The translations under genes were made by a program, and so were the position numbers. The notes beneath the pieces were generated by a model. The model saw nothing but the letters and a program-made list of their open reading frames with translations, was not told the DNA's origin and made no database searches. This document shows, one piece after another, positions 35,101 to 50,100 of a stretch of 64,000 nt of DNA (position 1 is its first letter; every line of letters begins with the position of its first letter). Origin of the DNA: Hydra vulgaris. Its lineage: Eukaryota; Cnidaria; Hydrozoa; Anthoathecata; Hydridae. The stretch spans positions 59,414,501 to 59,478,500 of the forward strand of contig NC_088928.1 of NCBI RefSeq assembly GCF_038396675.1, in the 5' to 3' direction.

Positions 35101-38100
35101 TGCATCAAATACAAAAATTAGATAAAGCATATAAGATAAACAATCTACTAAATGGCTTAAGAGCATATAAGGTAAACAATTAAATGGCTGTATTTTAAAC
35201 AAATAAAATCTTTTATTAAAGCTGTCATGTTTTTTTAAACAACTTTTTAATCCAATAATTGGACTATTAAATTAAATTTCAGATCCATTATCTAACAAAA
35301 TTTTCTTAAATATCAAATAATATTGAAGATATGACAGAGAAATAAAACCAAAATTAAATTAAAGTTGTGTTGATTATCAAATAAAAAAAGTTTGGCTTTT
35401 TAAATTCATCATTTTTCATTATGTTTTTTAAACTTATCATCATTAAGTTTTAAAACAGTAAATTTAAATAATTAAGTGGTGAAATACGGAAAATAAATAC
35501 ATAAGTTTTTCCTAGAAAATAACCTTTTTAAAACATACACTTCACTACATATAGAAACATCAAACAGTTATAAAAAAGATAAAGGAGAGCATAAATTAAC
35601 TGCCCAATTTTTAATTTTAATTGTAAAAAACTTGTCATTAAGAAATTTATTTCCATGAAGTTAACAAATACAGCCAATTAAAAGACATGACCAACCAACA
35701 GCAAATTGACTAGTTAATTAGCCAATTAAAAGATAAAAAAAATTTAATTAGCCAATCTATTACTCTAATTACACATATAATTAAAAATCTATTTTTAATT
35801 CTAAAATTACCTTTCCTACATGGCGAGCTTCATGTTGCTCAAGAAAACCAGCAAAATTATCAATTAACTCAGGATAATCAACAAAAAGATTAGAAATTCG
35901 ATAATATGCATCCAACCTATTTAATTCCTTAGTGTCTAACTTTTGCATTATAAGATGAAACTGAGATGCTATCTCAGGCTTGCCTACTAATGTTTCTTTC
36001 ACTCTTTTTAAATAAATATAAGTCAAATCTCTTCCTTTTTCAATAAGCTTTTCAGAAAAATTGAACACTTCCTTTACCTTTCTAGGTTTTCTTGGTTTGT
36101 TTTTTATCTCTTTTTGTTTGTTTTGAGAAATCTTCTGCTTTGTAGACAAATTAGCCATTTGCAGAATATCTGCTACTTCTTTATCATTTAAACTGACTGA
36201 GTTACCAGAGGAGCAAGTATTTATAGGTAACAGCTCTTTATTTTCAATTTCTGTAGATTGTAACTTGGAATTATTTTGTAAAGAATAAATAGACAAACTA
36301 ATATCTTCAGAAAGCTTTTTATCTGTTTGAACATCAGAATTATTTAAATGGACATCATCATGTAAACAATCACTTCCCTGTTTAACTTCATTGTTTAACT
36401 CAGTATTAATTTTATTTTCTGGAGAAAATGCACTTTCTTTTATATTTTCATTTAGGGTTGAAGTGTTTTCATGAGAGAGCAAATCATGTGGCTGTAGTAA
36501 ATTATTTGAATCATTTAAAAACTTATTTGTAGAGTTTATATTGTTCTGGAATTGATTCTCACAATCCATAACATCTTTTGGTTTATCTTCAAGAATTTTT
36601 GGAGGGGAGTTTTCATCAATTTTTATTAAAGTAGAATCTAAGCAAAGTTGTGATAAATCTGAAGCTTCAGAACTTAAATTAATTTTTTGAGGTGTAAACA
36701 CTCCACATTTTTGAGGGGTTTGTAAACTCAAATCTGTGTAGACCAAACATTTTTTTAATACGTCTTTATCTTTAGACTTCTCTGGGGTTTGAATACAATT
36801 ATTAGTATTAACTAGTGAGACATATGGTAACTGTAAACTAGATTGGGACTTGCTTACTACTGGAGCTTCACTTGAAATATTTAGTGAAAAAACATCGTGA
36901 ATATCATCAGGAGTTTTCATATTTATGTCATGTTTTTCAAGATTGGGTGTTGAAGAATGAACAGGTGTTGTTGAATGACTGCTGGTTTGAAACGCTTCAT
37001 TTAACTTTTCATTTGACAACTGGAGAGTTGCATTATTAATAGTAGAAGTTGAAGTAGAGTAAACAATAGTGGAAGGAAGAGCAGCGCACTTGGATTGGTC
37101 CAAATTAAGAGAATTTACAGAAAAAGTCTCAGGAGGAGAAACAAAAATATTTTCACTATTTATTAAATTTTCAGAAGTTGAATTTATTTGAGGTAGATCC
37201 TTTAATGTACAAAAAGGAATACTCTTACTGCTTTCAACAAAGGAACAAGAATCAATGAAAGGCTTCAACAGATTGGAGTCAACAGCAGGTTCATGATTCT
37301 AGGGGAGAAAAAAAAAATCTATATAATATACTATTTTTTATATAATGTATAATATAAAAATTTTCTTTAAAAAAATATTATTCCATTATTCTAGCTAAAA
37401 GAACCTATAGGTCCTGTAGGATTTAAAAAAAGGAAAAATAACAAACAATCCACAACTAAAAATATTCTTTAACTTGTCTATTTTAATTTAATGGGTGTAA
37501 AACCTGACTTTTTTTTGTTCCAAAAGCTTAAAGAATTTTTTGACTGGGTAGTAGGATGTGTCATACTCAGGTCAAAACTTAAAAAATCATATTTTCCATT
37601 GGCATTATTATGGCTATCAAATATTTAAAGCTACACAAAGTGGTCATGTTCCTCAGCAATTAGAACTTCTTAAAATTGGCCCTGTTAACATAGCCAGATG
37701 GTTAACAACACCCAATAGAATCTGTAGAATTTGGGTCATCTCATCATAGTTTTCAAGACAATGCAGCCCAAAATCTTCTGAAACTTGTAGAGTATATTGC
37801 AGGAGTGTATTTTCCTGTCTGGTTTAACATCAAAGTTAAGCAGAGTTGGATACAAGGACCAACACGTGTTTAACAGCCTAAGTTGCTTCAACAGCCTAAG
37901 TTGCTTTAACAGACTAAGTTGCTTCAACACCAGTAACTAGATATTCAGAGTATAGTCATTCCAACTATTAAGTGATCTGCTTGGTATGCCTTGTCTATTA
38001 TTCAAACTATGCTTTGTTCTGAGAATAAAGAAGAGAGAAGTTTTAGTGTAAATAAAATTCTTAGATTAGGATAAGGCGATGAAAATGTACAACTAGGAGA

Positions 38101-41100
38101 TCTAACTGTTAGACTAAGAAGGACACCAGATATCAACACTAAAGCAATTTTTCTTAAAGATCTTAGAACGAAGCTTTTGAACAACTATTTATTTGTTGCA
38201 TGACAACTACAAATATCGTAGAGTACTTTTTTTAACCAATGATTGTACCAAACTGGTGTTGCCACACTCAAGCTGTCGAAAGATGTGTAAAAAAAAGGTC
38301 ACTTAGCTTATGTGAAAATGTTTTGACAGAAGATAGGAGAGATGGTTGGATTAAAGGATAAGAGTTATCTCAGAAATTAATGCCGCATTATCAATCCAAA
38401 CAGAACTTTATTTGCTTAACAATGTTTAAGAAATAATCTTTATTATAATATTGTACTGTATTTTATTGTGCCAGTAAATATGTTTCATGAATTTATAAAG
38501 AAGCATTTTATGTTTAGTTCTATAACACATTTACCTTCTTCATCTCATTTTTACACTTTCAGCAGTGAGCAGGGGGGTGTGGGGGTGTGTCACAATCCGT
38601 TATACTGTTTTTATAAAAATGAATTATTGCTTTAGAAATAGGTCACAAGTTTTTAAAAGGTAAAACAGTGTTTTACCAAAAGGTAAAACACTATCACTGT
38701 CACAGATTTCCTAGTAGCTAAAACTTTTTTTTTTTGACTAGTTACCAGTATTGAACTTTCAATGATAAACCTCACCCTTTTTTTAGTTATGCAAAGCAAA
38801 ATTCAATTTTCAAAAAGTATGACACACCTTACTGGTAATTCATTAGCATCTAAACCCTATTGCCACCAGCACCCAAACCCAAGTTATATAACACAAAATT
38901 TTGCAAGTCCTAAACTGAAGTTATAACTACTGTAATTAACATTTTAACACATTGTGTATGGAGCAATATTTAGTTGTTGTCGCTAAAATTTGTTGGATAA
39001 TTGGCACTATGAACTCACAAACCAAATATTTTTTTATTAAATTCTAAAGTTCTAAAAATAATATTTTCATTATTACTTTTATTGACTATTGATGACGAGT
39101 ATACTCATCAAATGTAGTGCGGAACATAATTTTATGCGCACTAAGAAAACTAATATACTAATGACAAGCATTTTTTCTGTAGTAAGTATGAAAGTTTTTA
39201 TAAAAGGAAAACAAGTAAAACAAGTATACTCGTCACAAATAAAAGCCAATTGAATTGCTTTATTACTGTTAGAAATAAAAGTGAAGTTACTGTGGTGTAA
39301 ATTATGAATTTCATCAAAAAAAAAGTCATTGTACAGCTTCCACATGGTAATGCTTATTTTTATTATTTTATTTATTTCATTATTTAATTATTTAACTATA
39401 TTTTATTTATCCTTATTTTTTTTTTTTTAATGCTTTAGAGGCTTTTGAACTGAATTAGAAGAGGTGAAATCATGTGATGGAGGTGGAACCATGGGATATA
39501 GGTAGAGTCATATGATAGAGGTGGAATCATATGATAGAGGTGCAATCATGTGATAAAGGTGGAATCATGTGATAGAGGTAGAATGATGTGATAGAGGTGG
39601 AATCATGTGATGAGGCAACATCATTTTATTCTGAATTAGACTCTGATCCAGATCAAGATTATTAAAGAAGTCCTATTTCTGTAGCTGTTGTTCCTAATTT
39701 TGATTCTTAATTACAAAGATGCATTTGCACAAGAGGTGGAAATACCAGAAGTCTCCGAACAATAGCTGGAATTCAAACTAGGAGAGGTTATAGAAGATTA
39801 CCATTATTAAATGACTTGACTCAATAAGTAAGGATTATGAAAATAACAAAAGAAGATCCACCAATTATGAAAACTTTATTTTCAATGAAACACCTGGATT
39901 GAATCTGGATGTTCCTGAGAATGTACTTTCAACATTTTTCTTTAAATTTTTATAGACAGATGCCTTGCAGTATGTGGTGTAGTGGAAGAGAGCTCGCTTC
40001 ATAAACAAGAGGTTCCAAGTTCTATTCCCACCACGTCCCTGGTAGTACTGTGCTCAACTTGTTTCTCTGCGCAGCAGCCTTGTTCGCTAAGGTTCCTGTT
40101 TCGGAGTTATAGAATTGAGAGAGGGTTATAACCACAAGTAGCCTCCTTATCTGCAGTGGCCTTCTTGGCCTTGAGGAATTATAAAAATAAAAAAAATTAA
40201 AAAAAACTTACGGAATACTTTGTATACAGAAAACAAATGAGTATGCTGAAAGACTATTGAAAAGATGTCAATTTTGATGAGATGATTTAATTTATCTACC
40301 GTCGTACAAAGAGTATTGGAGTAAAGACTCAGTATAAAAACAAACGTTTCTCCTCCCTGTTAACAAGAGAACAATTTGAGTCAGTATTCATTTCTTTAAC
40401 TTCGGTGAAAAACCTAAATTTAAGAATGATAAACTAAGCAAACTGCAAATGATTATGGATCATTTGAACAAAGTAATGCTCAAACTGGTAACACCTTTCA
40501 AACACCTTTCAACTGTTGAATCAATGATACTTTGGTGTGAACACTTAGTATTTTGTCAACACATTAAGAATAAGCGCCATAAATATGGAATAAAACTCTA
40601 TGAATTCTGAACCCATGATGGATTATTCCTTACTGTAGAAGCGTATGGAGGACAAGGTTTTGATGTATTAAAACTATTAAATCTTTATATTAAATAAGGT
40701 TTAAAGACAACTACTATAATTCAGTTTCTCTGACAGAATTTCTATCTACTCAAATAACATACATCACAGGGACTCAGGGAGAAAAGACAAAACAGAACCC
40801 AGAGACAGTTAAAAATGCAAAATTAAAGAAAGGAGAGGTAATTTGGAGATTACAAAATGATGTTACAATTACAATAATGATTACAATATGATTACAATGT
40901 TACAGTTTGCAAATGGAAAGACAAAAGAGATGTGCTTACCATATCCAACGCACGCATTTCACAAATGATAAAAGTTACCAATTGCCATGGAAAATAAAAA
41001 AAAAACCAAATACTGTCTGAGACCACAATAACTCAGTTACTGTAGTACAAAAAAACAGTCATTATCCTAAAATTGATGTTACATAATTCTTTTTACCTTT

Positions 41101-44100
41101 ATACCAAATTTTTAAATAATAAAGAATTTTGCCATTTTTCAGAAAATTTTCAAGTTTTGGAAGAATGTTATAAAAAGTTTAATCATAGAACAAATAGTGA
41201 AATCTGCACTGATCAAAACAGATGATGCATCAATAGTTTCAAGTGATGCAGATGATATATAATACTTATATATAAATGTTATCTATAAATCTTGAATTTT
41301 TTCAATAAAGAAATAGTTGAAAATATACCTTAAATATGTATATTTATGATATCTTGCCCCTAAAAGGTGTAAAATGTGCCCTTTATATTAAAATCAAAAT
41401 TTGGCTGGTTCTACTAATGATGCACTTTCTCTAGACAAGGCCCAAAAATGCGTTATAAACGTAGTTGGACCCGCTCTATCTGCTAAGCTTGAGCCTATTT
41501 CCATCTACATAAAGTTGCATCTTTCCATCGACATTAAGTTGCATCTTTCCATCGACATAAAGTTGCATCTTTCCATCGACATAAAGTTGCATCTCTTTTT
41601 CTTTTTTACAATTACTACCATAGTTGCTGCTCAAAGGAGCTACCATGGTAGCCATCATCTCTAGTTCCATCAACTAAAACTCATTCTCACTTGACTTGTC
41701 GTTTAGCGAAGTCTCATTCTTTGTATCTGCATGCTCTAAAAACTTTTATTTGTGTAGTTTTTTCCCCACACTTTAACCCTTTGGAACTCTCTCCCATCTT
41801 CATATTTTCCTTACTCATACAACTTTTAACTTTATAAGTCTTCTGTCAACCATTTCCTTGCTCTATAACTCTTTTTTTTTTATTGTAATAACTCTTAACT
41901 TAATAGTGAATCAGAACAAAAAAATACAGACAAATATATGTTCTCACTTCAAAACTAAACTGACGAATTTTTAAAAAAAAGAATTGAAAGAAATTTTAAA
42001 GAATAAAACCTTCAGAATAAAATATTATTAGCATTTAAAGTCAAGCAAATATACTCTTTGTCTGTACGTATGGAGAGTTTCATTCAATGAGTATACTCGC
42101 TTTCCATACGCAACATGTTAAGTAACTATGCAGTAACTATGATATAACTATGCAGTAACTATGCAGCAATTATGAAGTAACAATGCAGTAACTACTCAAT
42201 ATTAAAAACTACTTTAAGGGTAATCTTGCAATTAGTATTTATAACTATTTTCAAACATTCAACTATTTTCAGTGGATTTGATATCGAAACTAGAAAGTAG
42301 CATTGCAATGGAAAATTACATAAAAAATAAGTTAGTTACCACTGATATGAGTGCTTAATATCAGTGGTGTTGTTAAATTCAAAATTTAATCAATTTGCAG
42401 ATATTATTGAATACTATTGAAGACTCTAGAACTTATTAAACATTTTAGAAACAGCAGCTGCAACTAAATTGAATAAACATAAAGACAAGGATGACTGTTT
42501 TATATACAATACAAAAACACAGATTTAAATTGCTATTAGTCTGTCTTGTAAAGAACTGCATTATTATATAGTACCTAAAGTATGAACAATATTTCATAAA
42601 CAAAGTTCTTAAATGCAAGTTTATACATCCAATTGCAATGCAGCAAACATTTATGGAAGAAAAATTTTGACACCGCAGAGATGCAAAATTAACAATACTT
42701 AACTCAATCTTAATATATCAGCATACATATAAACATATAAAATATATAAATTATCAAATATATATTCTATGAAATTACTTTACATGCTTTAAAAGTGTTT
42801 ATAAAAATACTGTTTTTATAGCAAATCATCATACTGTACACAAATGAATAACTTGATCATCACCCAACAAATCATTATACTGTACACAAATGAATAACTT
42901 GATCATCACCCAACAAATCATCATACTGTACACAAATGAATAACTTGATCATCACCCAACAAATCATCATTCTGTACACAAATGAATAACTTGATCATCA
43001 CCCAACAAATCATCATTCTGTACACAAATGAATAACTTGATCATCACCCAACAAATTTAAAAACCACAATAAATTGTCAAAATAAAAATGAACTTTAAAA
43101 GAAAAATTTTAAGACTCCAACTCTGCCACTCTGGGCTAAACTAAAATAGTCTTAAAAATTTATTACTGGACTTGATTAAAATAACTGCATTTAAATAAAG
43201 TTAAAATGAATAAAAAATTTCTTCTATTTTTTTGTGACTGTTTTCAGTTAATACTTTGACTTACAAGACTTTGAGTATTTGGATTAGATTGCAAATAGAT
43301 TTTATTGATGCATTAAAAAAGAGCTTTGAAAAATGTTTTGGGATTTAAAAAATTTGTTTAACTTTATTTAAATCTTTTTTTACTCACAGGAGGAGAATAG
43401 ATTAGGAGGAGGAGAATAAAAATTAATTCAGCCAAAAACTAAAAGTTTCTAAAGATTTCTTTAAAAAATAGTTATATATCTCTGCCTTCGAGAAAAACTG
43501 AAATTTCATTGAACAATGAAAACATCATGCTCAATAAAAGTCATTCAAACTAATTCTTTCTTTCCACATTCTGGAGTAATCTTCAATATCAGGATACTCT
43601 AGCAATCTTTAATATCAAGATACTCTTGCAATCTTCAATATCAGAATATTCTAGCAATCTTCAAGATCAGGATACTCTAGCAATCTCCAATATCAGGATA
43701 CTCTAGCAATCTTCAATATCAGGATACTCTAGCAACCTTCAATATCAGGATACTCTAGCAATCTTCAAGATCAGGATACTCTAGTAATCTTCAATACCAG
43801 GATACTCTAGCAATCTCCAATATCAGGAAACTCTAGCAATCTTCAATATCAGGATACTCTAGTAATCTTCAATATCAGGATACTCTAGTAATCTTCAATA
43901 TCAGGATACTCTAGTAATCTTCAATATCAGGATACTCTAGTAATCAATGAATTTTAACTTTTTATTTCAAAAATCATTTTCTTATTTTATTTATTATTTT
44001 TTTCTTTTTTAATTTCCTTTTCTACCACTTGATTCTTTTACAAAAAAAATTTTATATTTTTAATTTTTATTCAATAGCTGATAACAGCATAAAGAAACAC

Positions 44101-47100
44101 ATTTTGAAGTCTTAAAATATAGGAGAAAAAAATATATTTTTTTATTTATAAAAAATATAAATAAAAATAAAATCTACTATTATAATACACACTAAGGAAT
44201 TATTTTTAAACTTTCAATGAATGGTTATTTCAACTTTATTTTATTCAATTTTATTTACATGATTTATTAAAATGATTAAAATGTTAATTTACAAAAAATC
44301 ATTCATGTTGAAAAGACTTAAAAATCATTCATGTTAAGAAGACTGAAAAATCATTCATGTTAAGAAGACTGAAAAATCGTTTATGTTGAGGAGACTTAAA
44401 AATCGTTTATGTTGAGTTTTTGTAATTAAAAACAATTACTTAATTTTTACATCACAGTTTTGTTTTTGACCTGCAGTATTTTTCTTTTTTGTTTTTTTAT
44501 CTTTAAGACTACTCAAAATAAAAAAAACTTACTTAGATGGCAAGTGTTGTCTTAGACAAATGTTTGGTAAGATAATCTAAAGATAAGTAATTGATTTCTT
44601 TTAGCATAGGCAGTAGTGCTAAAAAAGATAAAATATACAGGAACATTTTATGGTAATTTTCACCGGTAAATTTTGAATCATATTTTTCAACAAAATTTAA
44701 ATCTTTAATATGCAGGGAAGGTGGTGCAAATGAAGCAAATGCTCTCCCTAATGCTCCCTAATGCTCTACCTAATGCTCCCTAATGCTCTATCTAATAGCA
44801 TAATATATAACTAATATCTACCTAATATATAACTATATCTACCTAATAGCAAAATATATAACTAGCGAAACCTTTTTGAAATTTAGCCAGATAATCCATA
44901 TTCATATTTTTTATTAGGAATTTTCTAGGTTAACATTACTCAAAGAAGAGAAACATCGGAAGGTGGAAAGATTTGCTTTAAGCCTGAAACCTCTTAGTGA
45001 CACAAGGTAGGCAACAAGGAAAGCAGCGGTTGAATCTATATTCAAAATCTTCTAGCATCGGTTGTAGTTAAACGAGATTGGCGCTAATAGTTATAATAGT
45101 TATATCAGTTTCATTGTTATTTTGTTATTAGTTATGTGATTTGCATTATTTTTATTGTATAATAGTTATGCAATTTGAATTATTATTTTCATTACATATT
45201 AGTTATGTGATTTGCATTATTTTTATTATATAATAGTTATGCGATTTGAATTATTATTTTCATTACATAATAGTTATGTGATTTGGATTGTTATTTTTAT
45301 TATATATTAGTTATGTGATTTGCGTTGGTATTTTCATTACATTGCATTGTTATATTCATTGTAACTTTAATTTATGTTTTTCAACATCTTCGCTTCCAAA
45401 AAGGCTGCAAGCAACCATTATTAGAGTTGGAAGTTACTGGAAGAGAAAAAATGAAGTATGTAGAGCAAGATAACGATTGACAGACAACTTAAAAGATTGC
45501 AATTTGAATGATTCAGGAAAGCAAAATAAAGGAAGCGAATTCCAAAAAACTTATGTTCAAAGAAAAAAACTACACAAATAAGAGTTTTTGGAGCACTTAA
45601 GAACAGTCACAAAAAAAGAATGAGACTTAATTGAATGACAAGTAACATGAGAATGAATTTTAGTAGATGGCACAAGAGACGCTAGCTCTTTAGAGCAATG
45701 CCCATTATAGTATTTATAGAAAAGAGAAAGATAAGCAACATTACAATGATGTGATAATGGTTGGAGGTTGGCTGCAAGAGCAGGTCCAACCATGTTTAAA
45801 ATGCATTTTTGCGCCTTGTTGAAAGAAGAAAAGGCATAATTAGAGGATCTGCCCCAGATATGGCAACAGTATTCCATACAAGGCCGCATTTGAGATTTAT
45901 AGAGATAGAGAATAGAATCCAGAGTAAGAAAGTGTCAAGCACAATAAAGAGATGCAACCTTACCAGATGCTAATTTTGCAATGATTTGATATATGGTTTC
46001 CAAGAAAGATCGGAAGTAAGAGTTAATCCTAGAAGATGAAGAGTAGATGACTCATCAAATACATCACCGTTCATAAATATAGGAAGATCTAAATTATTGC
46101 GATAACGATTGGCTGAAAAAAATTGGGCTTTATCTGAATTAAAGTTCACCAGCCACAGTGAACTGTAGCAGAAGTGAGATCCTTTTCAAGCTCAAATGCC
46201 CCCTCCAAGCAATCAGAGGGTGTTGGCTTCTTATCACGACAAGAATAAATGGTAGCATCATCAGTGAACAATGCCACCTTAGATGTGAGAATATCTGGAA
46301 GATTGTTAATATAAATTAGAAAGAGTATAGGGCCAAGAATAGAACTTTGAGGAACCCCTGAAGTCATAGGATATGAAGAAGAGTGCTGTCCATCGAGGAC
46401 AATTTTTATACAATTGGAAAGGAAGGATTCAATCATCTTCAAGATGTTACCAGATACACCATAAAAAGAAAGCTTATGAAGAAGAACAGAATGCCAAACC
46501 TTATCAGAAGCTTTAGAAATGTCAAGAGCAATAGCCTTAACCTCTCCACCTCGATCTAATGCACGATAAAACCTATCGGTTGTAACTGTTAACAAATCAG
46601 CTGTAAAACAAGAAGATCAAAATCCATATTGATGATCAGAAAGTAAGTTATTAGATTCAAGTTGAGAGATTAAGTGTTTGTTAATTAAAGATTTAAAAAC
46701 CTTGCTTATGATAGGAAGAAAACAATAGTTAAACAAGTCAGATCAAATTGTTTTGCTGATAGATATGGAAGAAATGGTTTCAATTGGAAATTGCAGCAGC
46801 ACAATGTGAGGAAAACCATGAAGAAGACTGAGGCTTGACCTGGAACTGTCTAGAGGGAATAAAAGATTCCATGCCAGCCTGAACCCATGAAATTATGTAA
46901 GAAGCATATTTGTCAGCAGGAAAACGAAAGATTTCTACCCAAGGGTCATCAAAGAATCCCAGTCAGCTTTAAGGTAGTTGTAAGAGGTATGATGATAGGG
47001 GGATTCTGATGATGAAAAAGAATGAGATAATAGTTTCAGAGAAATCAAACCATGATCAGAAGTAGCTAAGCAAGTCGAATCGAGAAGGTAAATGATTCAG

Positions 47101-50100
47101 GTTGTCTGTAAAGCGAGTTGGAAAGTTGGCTATTTGAGTTAGAGATTAAGAAAGGCAAAAGTTGAGGGCCTTAATCCCTGTAGAGTCACTGACACTAGAG
47201 CCAAAATAAAGTCACCAACAACAATGATATTGGCTGATGGATAAAGAGAGAGGGCTTGGTCAACTTGATAAGAAATAACATTAAAAAGAGTGCAGTCTTA
47301 AGATGAAGGAGATCGATATAGAACAAAGTGAAAAGCACATAAAAGAATAGTCTGTGGATTCAAACCTAGTTTCCAGACCCTAAAAAAAGTTTTTCGAGTA
47401 AAGGGTGAACTTTTATGAATGTAAATGCCCAGGCCAAGTATGTGACTATTGGAGTCTTTAGGAATAAAAGGAAGATAACCATCAAAACTAAGTTCACAAG
47501 ATGAGACAGCTGAACTCAAATTAATCTCACAAAGAGTAAGCAGGTCTGATAAACTTTGCAAGAGATCAACAGAAGAAAGGCTGAAGAAAGAACAAGAAGA
47601 AAGAACAAGACAGAAGAGAGAAAAAAGACAGAAGAAAGAACAAGACTCAACAGAAGAAAAGTTACTTCGAAGACCACGAATATTAATGAATGATAGATTT
47701 AGAGAACTTGGTGATGATGATGGTTTTTTTTGTAATTTAGTTATTTTTAAATTTGTTAAAGAACTTGACTTAAAGCATAGATAGTACTTAGTACAATATT
47801 TAATTGTACAAGCATTTGCATATTACTATTAATAATTACTATTAATAAACTCTAAGCCGTAACAAAGGGCTCCAAATGTGGTCTTGACATTGCACACCAA
47901 AAGTACAAACAGGGACACCATCCACACGTAACATGGCACTGTTAGTACTCTGATATTTTACACCTGTTGATGGAATCAGCCTCTCTGAGAGCTACCACAG
48001 AGTTCGGGAAACCTGACTACCAGCTGGCCTCAGAACCATTAACTGAATTTTAGAGTTGTACCCTTATTAGGAGATAATAAAATGAGTTGCCTAGTCATAA
48101 AAACAGAGACACAAGCAAAACCCATGCATTGAGTGAAGAAGATCCAGCATTCAACATCTTAAACTGGAAACAATAATAGATGAAGAAGCGGTGCGAGGCT
48201 GGTCAACATATAGAATTTGTTTACCCCTTATCTATATCTATATATATACATACATTTTTTTGGGATTTTATGTATTCAACTTGAATACATAAAAACCTAC
48301 ATTTTTAGGGGTTTTTTATGTATTTAATTTGCTATTATTTTGACTTACATTTTTTTTGGGTTTTTATGTATTCAATTAGCTAATATTTTGAAAATCATTA
48401 AAATAAAGACGTATTTTGTTTTTCTGTGTGTACGTGAAAATAAAATTCCTGTCATAGAACTCAGTTTTATCAAGTCACAGAGAGACAAAGTTGGAAGTTT
48501 TGCACATTACTATATTGGTGGAGTTGACACAATAGAATCAACAAAATAAAACAAGCTGTAAAGAGAAAAGAGGATTATCAACAGCAATAAGAAAAGAGAG
48601 TTGAAAAATTTAAAAAAGAAAAACTCAACCAAATAATTCCAAAAGATTATTAATTGCTTTGCACAGATTAATCAAGTAACAATAAAATGTTACTTGATTA
48701 ATCTGTGCAAAGCAATGTTTGTTAGTAAATAATTCTAATATAACTATTTTTGGAGAAATTAAGTGTTGATATAGCTATTTATAAAAATATCTTATTATCT
48801 TTTTTTTACTTTTTAGATTTTTTATAAACCATTAACTGGATGATAATAACAAAAAGTTTAATTCTTGTATTTATTTTTTTAGATTGAAAAAAATAATAAA
48901 GCTGACTCAGAACCAAATATTTTTAGAGAACCAGAACCTTCCAATAATATTGTAAAAGTTTATAACAGAATGGACATAACAAACATTGCACTTGCTAATA
49001 TGAGGCATCACACTAGCTTACAAGAAACTGCAGAAATAGCAACAGCAGCACTTATAGATGCAAAAATTATAACAAAGAATGATACATTGATAATTATTAA
49101 TACAGCAAGATTAAAAGGGCGCAAGAGAAGTTGGCAACTGAATTAGATAATAAATCTATTAAAGATCTTGAAAATAATGTGGTTTCCTGAATTTTTTTTG
49201 ATGGCAGGAAAGATAATACAAAAGTATTAATGGAACCTGATGATAGTTATTTCCCTGGTCTTCTTAAGAAAGAACATTGTTCTGTAGTTACTGAACCAGG
49301 CGGTAGATATCTATTTCATTTTGTTCTTGATAAGACTGATCACAGACAACATGCTGAGGTAATTGCAGACCACTTGGTTAACTGGTTAATAGAAAGAAAT
49401 TTAGGAACACAACTAAAAGCTATAGGAGACAGTACAAATGTAAATACTAGTTGGGAAGGTAGTGTGGATTGTGTGCGATCTTTACATCAGTGGTCGGCAC
49501 CATATTTTTAAAGGGGCCCACTTGCAAAATTCTTGTTTTAGTTGCGGCCCACAGCAATAAATAAATTATATATAAAATAGGTTATATTACCTATATAACA
49601 GAATATAGTATAGAATTAGATTATAGAACTAATAATTGTATCAATACAAAATACATACTTAAGAAAAAAAACACATAAAACACAATTAAAAATTTGGTGA
49701 GTATTTTGTTGTTGCAGCTAGCACAAGGTCATTCAAATGAGTGTCAGTCAGTCTTGTTCTGTAAACATTTTTTATTATTTTCATGGCTGAGAATGTTTGT
49801 TCGCATTGGTAACTAGTGCCATACATACAGATAAGTCTATTTGCATGTTTTTTAAGAACTGGAAAACGTTCCTTCATGACAGCATGCCAGAAAATAATTA
49901 AATTTTCACCAAAAGTGCCATCTTCATCTTTTTTTAGTGCCTTTCTTCTCAACTCGTCGTCACATTGAAAGTTAATTAGTTCATCCTCTGTATATCAGCT
50001 TCTTCAAAGTCCTTTAGAATACTAATATCATTCATATCAAAGTCAAATGGATAACACAAAAAAACCATATGCTTTTTAAGTCTTCAAATTCATTAAATCT

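Larger units (their letters stand above)
45385..48085 (-). mobile_element. LINE copy 3 (same family as copies 1 and 2), near full span
   Basis: The minus strand runs from the 5' region (48085-47830, shared with copy 2), endonuclease (47561-47298; [18 protein letters not shown]), RT (46595-46146), RT C-terminus (45889-45557) to the 3' tail ending near 45385 (shared with copy 1). It is about 2.7 kb with internal deletions, notably between endonuclease and RT. Confidence 0.9.

Noticed and set aside
42823..43945. CRISPR-like arrays
   Set aside because: The units repeat entirely with no unique spacers; these are minisatellites in a eukaryotic intron.
44524..44612. Possible extra GON4L exon on the minus strand with acceptor ttttttag and strong donor gtaagt
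   Set aside because: All three frames contain a stop: two in the interior, and the best frame ends in TAA immediately before the donor. No family similarity.
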